64,000 bases of DNA, from positions 1 to 64,000 of the forward strand of contig NZ_FUXH01000004.1 of assembly GCF_900167225.1 (NCBI RefSeq), given 5' to 3'. Below the pieces are notes generated by a model. That model was not told the DNA's origin. It saw nothing but the letters and a program-made list of their open reading frames with translations, and did no database searches. Each line of letters starts with the position of its first letter. The stretch's first letter is position 1. Positions 9,880 through 19,273 of the stretch are shown in pieces. The DNA is from Porphyromonas crevioricanis (GTDB taxonomy: Bacteria; Bacteroidota; Bacteroidia; Bacteroidales; Porphyromonadaceae). The position numbers were made by a program, and so were the translations under genes.

Positions 9880-9945
9880 AGAATAAAGACTAGATAAGGC
9901 GAACACAGCCCCAAATGATTTTTTTTGCAGTTAATGCAAAGCTTG

Positions 9946-11340
9946 CTATTCTTCGTTGGTTGTTTTTGATATGGAGCAAAGCAAGCAACATTTGGTATTC
10001 GCATCTACTCCGAATCGCCTATCAGCTACCAATCCGGGAACCCAAATAGGAGTATTGTCTGAGCATAACAGATCCATATCTCGTTCTTGAAGAGGGTATT
10101 TGCAATCAATCAGTAGCTTAGAGATCTTTTTCGAGCCTTTCATACCAAAAGGATAGATCTTTTCTCCTGCTTGTTTAAGGCGTAGAGAGAGCTGTCCCAA
10201 TTTGTTGTAATCGAAAAGAGCCATATTGAGGGGAAGACGGAGAGATGCTCCAAACATTTGTCGGTCAACTATTCTCCAACATAGTTTCAAGTCCTTGTTG
10301 TGAGGAAATAGACATTCTCCCTGCTCTGTATTGTTTATAGGGATGAGAATTTCTTTTACATCATGCTGATCCAATAGAGAAGCCAATGGGTAGATATGCA
10401 GAGAATTTGTACTGCGCACCAATCGATGAGTTGGTGAGTCATATACGGCTCCAGATGAATTGGAAAGGCGTTGGTAAATATCTCGAATCATCACTCTGGA
10501 GAAATGAGCCGGACGGAGAAGTTCAAAAAGGAATGTAGGGACAGAGGCGGAAGATAGAACTTCTTCCATTGATATTTTACCTTCCCTGTAAAAGCGAATC
10601 ACCGACTCTGATAACTGCTCCTCAAATATATCTTCAACTCCTTGCAGGTTATCTATGGTTCGATCTATGGCTTTTTCTACAGAAGGATTGATTTCTTTGA
10701 GTAGAGGGATTAGGCGATGCCGCACGAAGTTCCGTTTGTAGGTCGTATCTGTATTGCTTTTATCTATACGATAGTCTTGATCAATATCTGATAGATATTC
10801 CTCTATTTCCTTCCGACTAAAATGTAATAAGGGACGGAATATGCGCTGTTTGCTCCATGTACGCATCGCTGTGAGACCTCGTAGGCCGGTACCAGCTGTC
10901 AGATTTAGTAATAGCGTCTCTATATTGTCATCCCGATGGTGTGCCAAAGCCAAAGCGGAAGCTTGTCTCGATTGCATTAGTTCTTCAAACCAAGTATACC
11001 GCAGTTTGCGAGCAGACATTTCTATGGAAATGCCATGTTTTTGGGCGTAAGAAGTGGTGTCAAATGTTATGTGACGAATAGGGATATCTAAATCCTGGCA
11101 AAGCTTCTGGACAAAAACTTCATCCTCTTCACAGTCTCCTGGTCTGAGGCTAAAATTACAGTGCGCTGCTTCGACAAGGCAGCCCAGACGATACAGACTT
11201 AACAGCAATGCCACGGAATCGGCCCCTCCACTTACTCCCACTATTATCAGGTCTTGGACTCGCAAGCCTGCCTGATTCAACTCCTTTTTTATCTGCTTCT
11301 CTATCGCTTCCGTATGAGGAGTATGGATACCTTGTTGCAT
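9946..11340 (-). CDS. tilS: tRNA(Ile)-lysidine synthase
   Basis: An N-type ATP pyrophosphatase that converts C34 of the AUA-reading tRNA(Ile) to lysidine, an essential step for decoding. The PP-loop VGVSGGADSVALLL is near residue 35, LAHHRDDNIETLLLNLTAGTG near 130, and a C-terminal substrate-recognition domain contains the MKGSKKISKLLIDCKYP region. The start at 11340 gives 464 residues. The in-frame ATG at 11385 lies inside the terminator hairpin of the upstream gene, so it is not favoured. It is transcribed in the same direction as the zinc-ribbon gene but separated from it by that terminator. Confidence 0.95.
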   Translation of the reverse strand: MQQGIHTPHTEAIEKQIKKELNQAGLRVQDLIIVGVSGGADSVALLLSLYRLGCLVEAAHCNFSLRPGDCEEDEVFVQKLCQDLDIPIRHITFDTTSYAQKHGISIEMSARKLRYTWFEELMQSRQASALALAHHRDDNIETLLLNLTAGTGLRGLTAMRTWSKQRIFRPLLHFSRKEIEEYLSDIDQDYRIDKSNTDTTYKRNFVRHRLIPLLKEINPSVEKAIDRTIDNLQGVEDIFEEQLSESVIRFYREGKISMEEVLSSASVPTFLFELLRPAHFSRVMIRDIYQRLSNSSGAVYDSPTHRLVRSTNSLHIYPLASLLDQHDVKEILIPINNTEQGECLFPHNKDLKLCWRIVDRQMFGASLRLPLNMALFDYNKLGQLSLRLKQAGEKIYPFGMKGSKKISKLLIDCKYPLQERDMDLLCSDNTPIWVPGLVADRRFGVDANTKCCLLCSISKTTNEE

Positions 11341-11349
11341 ATTTATTGG

Positions 11350-11411
11350 ACAAAAAGAAAGGCCCCATCGAGACATATTCCCCAAGTTTGGAGGATATGT
11401 TTCGGTGGGGC
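11350..11411 (-). terminator. Terminator after the zinc-ribbon gene
   Basis: A long hairpin (11362-11378 with 11395-11411, about 17-bp arms with two mismatches) is followed on the minus strand by a T-rich tract. It separates the zinc-ribbon gene from tilS. Confidence 0.7.
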
Positions 11412-11475
11412 TATGTTATTGTAAGCTTTCAGATAAACCGCAAGGAAGAAGTCTCTGTATCTCCGTAAGAGAGAC

Positions 11476-12279
11476 TCAATCTTGTTTTTTATCGGCTTCC
11501 GAAGCAATTAACTCTGGGTCAATCATGATGCGACCACAGTATTCACATACAATAATCTTCTTGTGCAGCTTAACATCAAGTTGTCGCTGCGGAGGAATCT
11601 TATTGAAGCATCCGCCACAAGCCCCTCTATCTACTGGCACAACAGCAAGACCGTTGCGAGCACCTTTTCTGATTCGCTTGAATGCCAAAAGGAGACGTGG
11701 CTCAATTTGCTTTTCCAATTCTTTTGCTTGATCATGGAGAGTCTCCTCGTCTTGTTTCGTTTCGGAAATGATGGCATCTAATTCGCTCTTTTTAGCTTCC
11801 AAGTCGCTCTTACGCTCTTCGATATGCTCCTTGAGCGATGCTATCTCAACCTTGCGCCCCTGTATCTCAGCATTATTCTCTTTCAGCTTTTTTTCTGACA
11901 ATTGTACCTCTAACTCCTGAAATTCGATTTCCTTTTGCAGGTTGTCGTATTCCTTGTTGTTGCGCACCATATCAAGTTGAGCCTTATACTTCTCGATCAA
12001 GTCCTTTGCTTTTGAGGCTTTGGTTTTTTCTTGGGTTACAGTTGCGGAGAGCGTTTTGTTGTCTGCGGTAAAATTAGCCAAACGTGTCTCCATACCGGCG
12101 ATTTCGTCCTCAAGATCTTGAACCTCCAACGGAAGTTCCCCTCTGAGCTTTCTTATCTTGTCGATTTCAGAGAGTGTTCGCTGTAGTATTGCCAGTGCAA
12201 TTTGTTTTTGTTCTACTGTGGTTTCCGGTTTGTCTGCTCCTGCAGTCTGGGTCAGTGGGGTTTCGTTTGTTTTAGCCAT
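11476..12279 (-). CDS. Coiled-coil protein with C-terminal C4 zinc ribbon
   Basis: A 267-residue protein. Residues of about 20-190 form a long charged coiled coil. The C-terminal 60 residues hold a zinc ribbon, CGGC...CEYCG (near 222 and 248), typical of the family with a DUF164-like coiled coil plus zf-RING_7. Proteins of this type are conserved in Bacteroidota and have been linked to translation or nucleic-acid binding; the exact role cannot be read here. It lies 10 bp downstream of the Nif3-like gene and is probably co-transcribed with it and aspS. It ends at its own terminator before tilS. Confidence 0.9.
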   Translation of the reverse strand: MAKTNETPLTQTAGADKPETTVEQKQIALAILQRTLSEIDKIRKLRGELPLEVQDLEDEIAGMETRLANFTADNKTLSATVTQEKTKASKAKDLIEKYKAQLDMVRNNKEYDNLQKEIEFQELEVQLSEKKLKENNAEIQGRKVEIASLKEHIEERKSDLEAKKSELDAIISETKQDEETLHDQAKELEKQIEPRLLLAFKRIRKGARNGLAVVPVDRGACGGCFNKIPPQRQLDVKLHKKIIVCEYCGRIMIDPELIASEADKKQD

Positions 12280-12289
12280 CAGTATTGTA

Positions 12290-13390
12290 TTATAGATAAT
12301 TTACCGGGTTACTTATTCGTACGCTAATGCGAATCGCAAAGTTAGGGAATTTCTGCAATAATGTACGTTGGAAAAGTTCCGTTGCATATTGTTCAGTCTC
12401 GTAATGACCTGCGGTCACTAGCATGGGACCATCGACAGCATCGTAGAAATCGTTGTATTTAGCTTCACCGGTGAGAAATATGTCCGCTTTTTTCTGCATT
12501 GCAGATTTATACATGAAAGCTCCAGATCCTCCACAAATAGCCACCCTCTGTATCAGTTGATCGGGAAATTTTGGTCGACTATAGCACAGTCGATCTGCAG
12601 AAAGTAGCCTTTTGATTTGATGCAAAAACTCAATGTAAGGAATAGGGTGGGGAAGAAGACCAATAAGGCCTCCTCCTTGTGTATCCCAACTATTGTCGAG
12701 AGAGACTATGTCAAAAGCCGGTTCCTCATAGGGGTGTGCCTTACATAGGACCTCTACAATTTGGCTCTCTTTGTGTGCCGGGAATATCGTGCTGATGCAA
12801 GTCTCCGGTACAACGCAGAGTTTCCCCTCTTCTCCAGTGTGAGGATGCGTCTCTTGTCCAGGACGAAAAGAACCGAGACCTTCTACCTGATAACTACAAC
12901 AGTCGTATGCTCCGATTTCTCCAGCTCCGGCTTGCCAGATTGCATTTTGAACAGATCGGATATGATTTGCAGGTACAAATGTAACCAGCTTACGTAGCTT
13001 ATTCTTCAATGGAATTAGTGGCAGACAATTCTCTAGTCCTAAATGTTCTGCCAGAATACTGTTGATCCCTGGCAAAGCATTGTCTGCATTGGTATGAGCT
13101 GCGTAGACATGAAGGTCATGGCGTGCAGCCAGACGGATACTCCGCTCTATGTAAGAAGAATTTCCAAGCCGCTTGACAGCATTAAAGAGCAGGGGGTGGT
13201 GTGTCACCACCATATTGCAACCCGTTTCTATAGCTTCGGTCAATACAGCTTCGTCGACATCGACAGCAATCAGGATACCTGTCACCTCTGCCGATCGGTC
13301 TCCTATTTGCAGACCGCTATTGTCATAGCTTTCTTGAAAAGACAGGGGGAAAGCCTCTTCTAGACAATCTACAATGTCGGATACTTTCAT
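12290..13390 (-). CDS. Nif3-like dinuclear metal centre protein (DUF34/YbgI family)
   Basis: A 366-residue member of the Nif3/YbgI family, starting [31 protein letters not shown]. Metal-binding histidines are visible in VVTHHPLLF and AAHTNADN, with further metal ligands in the C-terminal GHYETEQ region. The length matches the longer form, with a PII-like insert between the two halves (HPYEEPAFDI). The upstream in-frame ATG at 13504 would run deep into aspS and is rejected. Stop and start with aspS overlap by one base (TAATG). The biochemical role is unsettled; GTP cyclohydrolase-like and metal-insertion roles have been proposed for the family. Confidence 0.92.
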   Translation of the reverse strand: MKVSDIVDCLEEAFPLSFQESYDNSGLQIGDRSAEVTGILIAVDVDEAVLTEAIETGCNMVVTHHPLLFNAVKRLGNSSYIERSIRLAARHDLHVYAAHTNADNALPGINSILAEHLGLENCLPLIPLKNKLRKLVTFVPANHIRSVQNAIWQAGAGEIGAYDCCSYQVEGLGSFRPGQETHPHTGEEGKLCVVPETCISTIFPAHKESQIVEVLCKAHPYEEPAFDIVSLDNSWDTQGGGLIGLLPHPIPYIEFLHQIKRLLSADRLCYSRPKFPDQLIQRVAICGGSGAFMYKSAMQKKADIFLTGEAKYNDFYDAVDGPMLVTAGHYETEQYATELFQRTLLQKFPNFAIRISVRISNPVNYL

Positions 13391-15150
13391 TATTTCTGTG
13401 CTATGACTTCTAAAGCCAAGTCTTGGAGCTGCTCGGCATCCAATGCAGAAGGTGCATCTATCATTACATCCCGTCCCGATGTGTTTTTGGGGAACGCAAT
13501 GCAATCTCTAATGGAGTCAAGGCCTGCAAAGAGTGATACCCAGCGGTCCAATCCGTAAGCGATACCACCATGAGGAGGTGCTCCGTATTTGAAAGCATTC
13601 ATCAAAAATCCGAACTGCTCTTCTGCTTTTTCGGGAGTAAATCCCAATACATCGAACATCTTTCTCTGTAGCTGTTTGTCATGTATCCGGATCGATCCTC
13701 CGCCAACTTCCACTCCATTGATAACCATATCGTAGGCGTTGGCTCTTACTTTTCCCGGATCTGTCTCCAACAGAGGAATATCCTCTGCCTTGGGAGAGGT
13801 GAAGGGGTGGTGCATAGCATAGTATCGGGCCGTTTCCTCATCCCATTCCAAAAGAGGGAAGTCCACGACCCAAAGGCATTCGAACTTGTTCTTGTCCCGA
13901 AGACCCAATCGCTGAGCAACTTCCAGCCGCAATTCACAAAGTTGCTTTCGCGTTTTCATCGGATCTTCTCCACACATTAATAAAATCAAATCCCCTTTCT
14001 TAGCCTGCATTTTATCGGCTAAGCGCAACAAAATATCCTGGTTGTAGAACTTGTCTGCGGAGCTCTTTACTGATCCATCTTCTGTCACTCGTGCATACAC
14101 CAATCCTTTGGCCCCTATTTGAGGTCTTTTGACATATTCAGTGAGCTCATCAAGTTGCTTACGAGTGAAAGATGCTGCGTTAGGAGCTACTATTCCCCCA
14201 ATGTAGGCTGCAGTGTCAAATACCCCAAATCCATGTCCCTGCATGATATCTTCCACTTCTACAAAGTGCATGTCAAAACGAAGGTCTGGTTTGTCTGACC
14301 CGTAAAGTTTCATAGCATTAGCCCAAGTAATCCGGGGGAAACGATCGGGCAAATCGACATTGCGTAGCTTCTTGAAAAGATGACGTGTCATCCCTTCAAA
14401 AGTGTTGAGTATATCCTCTTGTTCCACAAAACTCATTTCGCAATCTATCTGCGTAAACTCAGGCTGGCGGTCTGCCCTGAGGTCTTCGTCTCGGAAACAT
14501 TTTACAATCTGGAAGTAACGATCCATTCCTGCCACCATGAGCAACTGCTTGAATGTCTGAGGAGATTGAGGCAAAGCATAGAATTGTCCTTGATTCATGC
14601 GAGATGGAACGACAAAATCTCTGGCCCCCTCAGGAGTTGATTTGATCAGGACAGGAGTTTCAACCTCTATAAAATTCAAGCTATCCAGGTAGCGTCGAAC
14701 TTCAAGACACATCTTATGTCTAAGTTCTAGATTTGAACGCACAGCTGACCTGCGTATATCCAAATAGCGGAATTTCATCCTCAAATCATCTCCTCCATCC
14801 GTCTCATCTTCTATTGTAAAAGGAGGCGTTTCGGACTTATTAAGCACTATCAGCTTATCGACGATGATCTCAATCTCTCCTGTCGGTATTTGGTTGTTGA
14901 TACTTTGTCTCTTGATAACAGTACCTTCCGCCTCTATCACGTATTCACGGCCAAGATGCTCAGCCTGTTCCATCATATCAGAAGAACACCCTTCTGCATT
15001 AAAAACGAGTTGGGTGATTCCATATCGATCTCGGAGATCTATGAATGTCATCCCTCCCATTTTTCGGCTGCGTTGTACCCATCCGGCAAGTTTTACTCTC
15101 GTATCGACATCCGTCAGGCGAAGTTCGCCACAAGTCTTTGTTCTGTACAT
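13390..15150 (-). CDS. aspS: Aspartyl-tRNA synthetase
   Basis: A class II synthetase of 586 residues, the usual bacterial size. It has an N-terminal OB-fold anticodon-binding domain ([20 protein letters not shown]), motif 2 ([18 protein letters not shown]), a bacterial GAD insert (about 290-410) and motif 3 ([12 protein letters not shown]). The start [12 protein letters not shown] at 15150 is the family start; an ATG at 15198 adds an unconserved leader. It charges tRNA(Asp) in the cytoplasm. It heads a likely operon with the Nif3-like and zinc-ribbon genes. A -7-like TATTTTTG (15306-15313, minus strand) lies about 155 bp upstream. Confidence 0.97.
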   Translation of the reverse strand: MYRTKTCGELRLTDVDTRVKLAGWVQRSRKMGGMTFIDLRDRYGITQLVFNAEGCSSDMMEQAEHLGREYVIEAEGTVIKRQSINNQIPTGEIEIIVDKLIVLNKSETPPFTIEDETDGGDDLRMKFRYLDIRRSAVRSNLELRHKMCLEVRRYLDSLNFIEVETPVLIKSTPEGARDFVVPSRMNQGQFYALPQSPQTFKQLLMVAGMDRYFQIVKCFRDEDLRADRQPEFTQIDCEMSFVEQEDILNTFEGMTRHLFKKLRNVDLPDRFPRITWANAMKLYGSDKPDLRFDMHFVEVEDIMQGHGFGVFDTAAYIGGIVAPNAASFTRKQLDELTEYVKRPQIGAKGLVYARVTEDGSVKSSADKFYNQDILLRLADKMQAKKGDLILLMCGEDPMKTRKQLCELRLEVAQRLGLRDKNKFECLWVVDFPLLEWDEETARYYAMHHPFTSPKAEDIPLLETDPGKVRANAYDMVINGVEVGGGSIRIHDKQLQRKMFDVLGFTPEKAEEQFGFLMNAFKYGAPPHGGIAYGLDRWVSLFAGLDSIRDCIAFPKNTSGRDVMIDAPSALDAEQLQDLALEVIAQK

Positions 15151-15450
15151 ATATCTATTATCTTTTACTCTTTTATTGGAAAGAAAGTTGCATAACATAA
15201 CTCATGGGCATAATACCCCCTTATGGTGAGCTTCTTCATTCGGATCATATCAAAGTCTTCCTGTAAACAGAGATCCTATGGGCTTCTTACATATCACCGA
15301 TAGCGCAAAAATACAAGAAAAAAGCCTTGTATGACTGATTGTTTACTGTATTATTACTCTTTGGTGATATGATCCTCGAAATCGTCTATTCAACATCTTC
15401 TAGTGTGAAATTCTCAACAAACTTTAGAAATACCCTGCATTTTCGCTTAG
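15151..15450. other. Intergenic region upstream of aspS
   Basis: About 300 bp between aspS and recO, transcribed in the same direction. It holds a -7-like box for aspS (15306-15313). No gene, repeat or strong hairpin was seen. Confidence 0.5.
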
Positions 15451-16185
15451 TCAGTTGAAAAGTTCGGATAAGATGGATAAGGTTCGAAGTTCTCCAAATG
15501 GGGGAAGATGGAGCCGGTAATAAGCCAATAAATACTCAAGAATCTCTCGTCTTTCGTTTCTTGAATACTGAAACAAATGCATATTGGCGTAACTAATTCG
15601 AGCAAATAAAACCAATGCACTTCGTCTCCGTGGAGGAATAGAAGGCCCGGCCGGATGAGAGAGAGAGTAACAACTCTCTTTCAAATCAAAAAAAATCGGA
15701 CCATCCGATATGGGAGAAGAGAGTATATCAGGGGAGAACCCCAAAAAGTCCAGTAATCGAAGAAGGAAACACAGATGAAAGTTAGCCGCAGATTTTTCTG
15801 TGCTATCCAAAAAGGATAGGGATGCAGCTATAAAGTCATATAAATTGGCTTCCGAAGGTAATCCTCCGAGTATTCGGTGCAAGAGTTCACAAACAAAGAG
15901 AGAGATGCTCTGCTTCACAGGATCCATTCGTAGTAGAGGCATCGGATTTATTACCTGTACCTGTGAAAGCCTGCAAAGGTCGTTATGTCGACGAATATCC
16001 GTCACGAATTCAAGTTCGATGGGTGGGGAAATCAAAGAAGAGAGCCGCCCTCCTCTCCGACTCCCCTTAGCCTCCGGAAAGATGCAACTAATTTTTCCAG
16101 CTTCTCTGGAATAGAGATGCGCAATACTGTTTGTATCATTGTATCGAAAGCGATGTAGTACAATCGCACGGGTAGTGATTTGCAC
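15451..16185 (-). CDS. recO: DNA repair protein RecO
   Basis: A 244-residue protein with the N-terminal RecO OB-fold (TTRAIVLHRFRYNDTNSIAHLYSREAGKISCIFPEAKG) and a helical C-terminal domain. RecO loads RecA onto SSB-coated DNA with RecR in gap repair. The cysteine zinc motif of some RecO proteins is not obvious, which is usual in Bacteroidota. It is the last gene of a minus-strand run from 18981, starting 36 bp after the HAD gene stop. Confidence 0.88.
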   Translation of the reverse strand: MQITTRAIVLHRFRYNDTNSIAHLYSREAGKISCIFPEAKGSRRGGRLSSLISPPIELEFVTDIRRHNDLCRLSQVQVINPMPLLRMDPVKQSISLFVCELLHRILGGLPSEANLYDFIAASLSFLDSTEKSAANFHLCFLLRLLDFLGFSPDILSSPISDGPIFFDLKESCYSLSHPAGPSIPPRRRSALVLFARISYANMHLFQYSRNERREILEYLLAYYRLHLPPFGELRTLSILSELFN

Positions 16186-16221
16186 GGAGGATATAGGTGT
16201 GTAAAAGGGTAGTGAGGATCT

Positions 16222-16920
16222 CTACAATAATTCAAGGAGTTCTGTCAACTGTTGCACCTGATGTATAGGGCGTCTGGTTTCATCCTGTGGCATCTCAAGC
16301 TTATAAGGGTTGTACCAGATAGAAGCTATTTTGGCATTGTGAGCACCCACAATATCTGCAGCCCAACTATCTCCGATCATTAAAGTCTCCTCTCGCAGAG
16401 CAGAGCAGCAAGACAGAGCTCTATCGAAGATCCTCTTGTGAGGTTTATTGATCCCTACATCTTCAGACAAGACCATGTGGTCTACGTATGTAGCAAGTCC
16501 GCTGTTTTCCAGCTTGGCTCTTTGTATCTCTCTAAAGCCATTGCTAACAATGCAAATCTTATAATACCTGTGTAAATAGGGCATCACTTCGAGAGCTCCG
16601 GGGCAGGTACGTGTTTTTTTGGCTGTACGGGATAGGAAATCATCATTGTATTGCAGTATCTCACTGTCTGTTGGATCTATCACTCCTTGTAACGGTTTGC
16701 GAAATCGATTCAAAGTGAGTGTATGTTTATCTATCAAACCTCTCCTGTATTCGTCCCAAAGACAATCATTTATTCGGTAGTAGGAATCGAAGAAAGCCTC
16801 AAAAGAAGCAAAATGCTGTCCCCAATTCCGGGCAACATATAGCTCTTTGAGGCTTTCTTTGTTGTTGTCAAACGTGTCCCAAAGGGTATCGTCCAGATCA
16901 ACAAAGAGCGTTTTGATCAT
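16222..16920 (-). CDS. HAD-family hydrolase, YjjG-like nucleotidase
   Basis: A 232-residue HAD phosphatase with all four motifs: DLDDTLWDT (nucleophile Asp near residue 8), IVSNGF (motif II), the lysine in NKPHKRIFDRAL (motif III) and MIGDSWAADIVGA (motif IV). A helical C1 cap lies at about 20-95. The pattern fits YjjG-type enzymes, which dephosphorylate (d)UMP or damaged pyrimidine nucleotides; the substrate is inferred. Its start follows the lipoprotein stop by one base, so the two are co-translated. Confidence 0.88.
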   Translation of the reverse strand: MIKTLFVDLDDTLWDTFDNNKESLKELYVARNWGQHFASFEAFFDSYYRINDCLWDEYRRGLIDKHTLTLNRFRKPLQGVIDPTDSEILQYNDDFLSRTAKKTRTCPGALEVMPYLHRYYKICIVSNGFREIQRAKLENSGLATYVDHMVLSEDVGINKPHKRIFDRALSCCSALREETLMIGDSWAADIVGAHNAKIASIWYNPYKLEMPQDETRRPIHQVQQLTELLELL

Positions 16921-16921
16921 A

Positions 16922-17779
16922 TTACTTCACTTTCACAATCAAGATCTTGGATACACTCCAGAACTGTTTGGCGTCTTTGATAATGATAGAAAGTTCACCC
17001 TTGTTTCCTGCACGCAATTCATAGGAAGAAGCCGGGTGAGAAGTAAGTAATTCGGCCTTCTTCGCTTGCAGGGCAATTTGATTGAGTTCTCGCAGGTCAG
17101 CACTACTGAAATAGCCCATATTGGCCTTATCAGTTACTACCTTGCCATCTTTCAGCAATCCCATATCTTTCAGGTCTCTTGCCGTACCAATCGCATAGCG
17201 CACTGTGTTAAGTTCCCTCTCCTGTGCCATTAGCTCGGTTCTCTGTGAGGCATTCTCTACAGCCATATCGTTGAGATGTGCATTTTGAAGACCTATGATA
17301 GAGTCTTGCATACCGATGTACAAATTCTTGCGAACAAGCTCATCGTTCAGATGCTGTATTTCAGCCGTTTTGTCTGCAAACTGTTTTCTCAAAGAAGCCA
17401 AAGTACGTTGCAAGCCCTTGTTCTCTCGTCCGAACTTTTCGATCTGTTGGGATAGCTTCTGGATGTTTTCTCTGTTGGATTGGAGTTTCTCATTGATTAA
17501 CTGCATGTTATCTCTAATTCTGTCTCTCTGACTTTTCTTGAAGTCTCCGCTTATAGGATTTACATTGATCATACCTTCCATTTGAGAAATCTCCTGGAAG
17601 TTCGTCAAGACAGTGCTAATCAGAGAGTCCATCTCTCCCAGTTCGGCTTCATGAGCTGCGTTGATAGCAAATACGCTGTCGTACTGAGCTTTGAGTTCTT
17701 TGTAAGCCGATGAATTTCGACCACAAGACGAAGTGAAGGCTGCCACTAAAGCCAAGCCAAAGATTACTTTCTTGTTCAT
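16922..17779 (-). CDS. Coiled-coil lipoprotein
   Basis: 285 residues beginning MNKKVIFGLALVAAFTSSCGR, a clear lipoprotein signal with the lipidated cysteine near residue 19. Residues of about 25-190 are a long coiled coil (heptads such as LMAQERELNTVRYAIGTARDL). A compact C-terminal domain follows, ending in VSKILIVKVK. It is probably anchored in the outer membrane facing the periplasm or surface. It is tightly linked to the HAD gene (2 bp apart) and lies 28 bp after rsmI. I do not recognise a precise function. Confidence 0.85.
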   Translation of the reverse strand: MNKKVIFGLALVAAFTSSCGRNSSAYKELKAQYDSVFAINAAHEAELGEMDSLISTVLTNFQEISQMEGMINVNPISGDFKKSQRDRIRDNMQLINEKLQSNRENIQKLSQQIEKFGRENKGLQRTLASLRKQFADKTAEIQHLNDELVRKNLYIGMQDSIIGLQNAHLNDMAVENASQRTELMAQERELNTVRYAIGTARDLKDMGLLKDGKVVTDKANMGYFSSADLRELNQIALQAKKAELLTSHPASSYELRAGNKGELSIIIKDAKQFWSVSKILIVKVK

Positions 17780-17807
17780 AACATCTTCTTAATTTGGGGT
17801 TTCGTTC

Positions 17808-18479
17808 TTATTTCTTTCCTCCAATAACGAGTACAAACTCGCCACGTGGAGGAGTTTCACTAAAATGAGCAATCAACTCCTCTAGAGAACCTCTCTTTAT
17901 TTCCTGATGGAGCTTTGTCAATTCTCGACAGGCTGCTGCAGGTCGTTCCAAACCACAATGCTCTGCCAGCTGCTGCAAGGTCCGTAACACTCGGTACGGA
18001 GATTCATATATAACCACTGTGCGAGTTTCTTCTGCCAAAGAGACCAAGCGAGTTTGCCGACCTTTCTTCATGGGCAAAAATCCCTCAAAGACGAATCGAT
18101 CGCATGGTAGGCCAGAAGCAACAAGAGCAGGTACAAAAGCACAAGGACCAGGCAAACAATCCACTTCTATCCCTGCTTCAGCACAAGCTCGACTCAGCAT
18201 GAAGCCTGGATCACTAATCCCTGGTGTCCCTGCATCACTAATAAGAGCAACTTCTTCACCAGCTTCAATGCGTTCTATTACTGATTGTACAGTGCGGTGT
18301 TCATTAAACTTATGATGGCTAAGCATGGGCTTGTGTATACCATACTTCTGCAACAAAACAGAGCTGGTGCGCGTATCCTCAGCCAATATCAAATCGGCAG
18401 AACAAAGCACCTCCACAGCTCTGTATGTCATATCGGATAGATTGCCGATAGGAGTTGGTACGATTACAAGTTTAGCCAT
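17808..18479 (-). CDS. rsmI: 16S rRNA (cytidine1402-2'-O)-methyltransferase
   Basis: A 223-residue tetrapyrrole-methylase-fold SAM enzyme with VPTPIGNLSDMTYRAVEVL at the N terminus, AEDTRTSSVLLQKYGI, and the SDAGTPGISDPG signature. With RsmH it doubly methylates C1402 in the 30S P site. It is shorter than the E. coli enzyme because it lacks the C-terminal extension, as is common in Bacteroidota. It sits 22 bp after the 159-residue gene and before the lipoprotein, within one minus-strand run. Confidence 0.93.
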   Translation of the reverse strand: MAKLVIVPTPIGNLSDMTYRAVEVLCSADLILAEDTRTSSVLLQKYGIHKPMLSHHKFNEHRTVQSVIERIEAGEEVALISDAGTPGISDPGFMLSRACAEAGIEVDCLPGPCAFVPALVASGLPCDRFVFEGFLPMKKGRQTRLVSLAEETRTVVIYESPYRVLRTLQQLAEHCGLERPAAACRELTKLHQEIKRGSLEELIAHFSETPPRGEFVLVIGGKK

Positions 18480-18501
18480 ACTGCAACTATTAAGGGTCTT
18501 C

Positions 18502-18981
18502 TTAATGGAGACCCGAGTAATAACGGTCTATAGCCCCCCGTAGTATGCTCCATACCGAACTATCATCTTTCAGACCCAATGCCCGAACATGCTGCAATGC
18601 TTCGATACCGGAAGAGGATGCCGAAATCTTGATCTGAAAGTTTTGCAAATTTTCCTCTCTATTATCGAAAACCTCTTTCACTACGCTATAGTAGTCCACT
18701 ATTGGTAAAAGAGCTTTGAGAGAAAATGTAGCAGGAAGGGAGACTTCCATTGTATTGCTCTTCTCTTCTCCGGAGTAGCAAACTCGCGAACCGATAGGGA
18801 ATGTTTGCGAAGTATTTATACCCTTTTTCCCCAGACAAACTTGGGCCAGCGCGCCACACTGCGTGGCAAAGGCCAAAGCCAATCCTTGCAACTTCAACAA
18901 ATCCTCCACTCCATAGTCACCATTTTTCAAACTTTCAGTGGCCAAACGAAGCATCTCTTCTACTTTTTCCATCCTATTCAT
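18502..18981 (-). CDS. Conserved hypothetical protein, 159 aa
   Basis: A soluble protein without a signal peptide or membrane segment. The N-terminal 45 residues are helical (MEKVEEMLRLATESLKNGDYGVEDLL) and the C-terminal part is mixed. No known motif was recognised. It is the first gene of the run leading to rsmI, the lipoprotein, the HAD gene and recO. A -7-like box lies 44 bp upstream. Codon use resembles that of its neighbours, so it is very likely a real gene. Confidence 0.7.
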   Translation of the reverse strand: MNRMEKVEEMLRLATESLKNGDYGVEDLLKLQGLALAFATQCGALAQVCLGKKGINTSQTFPIGSRVCYSGEEKSNTMEVSLPATFSLKALLPIVDYYSVVKEVFDNREENLQNFQIKISASSSGIEALQHVRALGLKDDSSVWSILRGAIDRYYSGLH

Positions 18982-19024
18982 CCAACACTACTACCGGTTG
19001 AGACTACATGTTATACAAATGTAT

Positions 19025-19032
19025 CAAAAATA
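19025..19032 (-). promoter_or_regulatory. Putative -7 box of the 18981-15451 operon
   Basis: The minus strand reads TATTTTTG, 44 bp upstream of the first start codon of the run. Confidence 0.45.
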
Positions 19033-19162
19033 ATTTCAGCACATGGCTTTCTAATCATTATTTGGCGTACACAATCATTTTAGACTCAAAACAAGCTATT
19101 AAGGGGTTGTAAGCTATTTGATAACCACCATAAAGGTGATATGTCTTTGTCTTCTTTATAGC

Positions 19163-19191
19163 TTGGTGCCACCATACTTTTCATACATTTG
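19163..19191 (+). promoter_or_regulatory. Putative promoter of the DKNYY-like gene
   Basis: TTGG at 19163-19166 and TACATTTG at 19184-19191, spaced 17 bp, resemble the Bacteroidota -33/-7 pair. The gene starts at 19274. Together with the minus-strand box at 19025 this makes the gap a divergent promoter region. Confidence 0.5.
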
Positions 19192-19273
19192 TCTCAGATG
19201 TTAAACCCTGAAAAACCATCATGTGCAAGACAGCCCAAAAGGCTAACTATAGAAAAAGTAGAATCTCTGACCT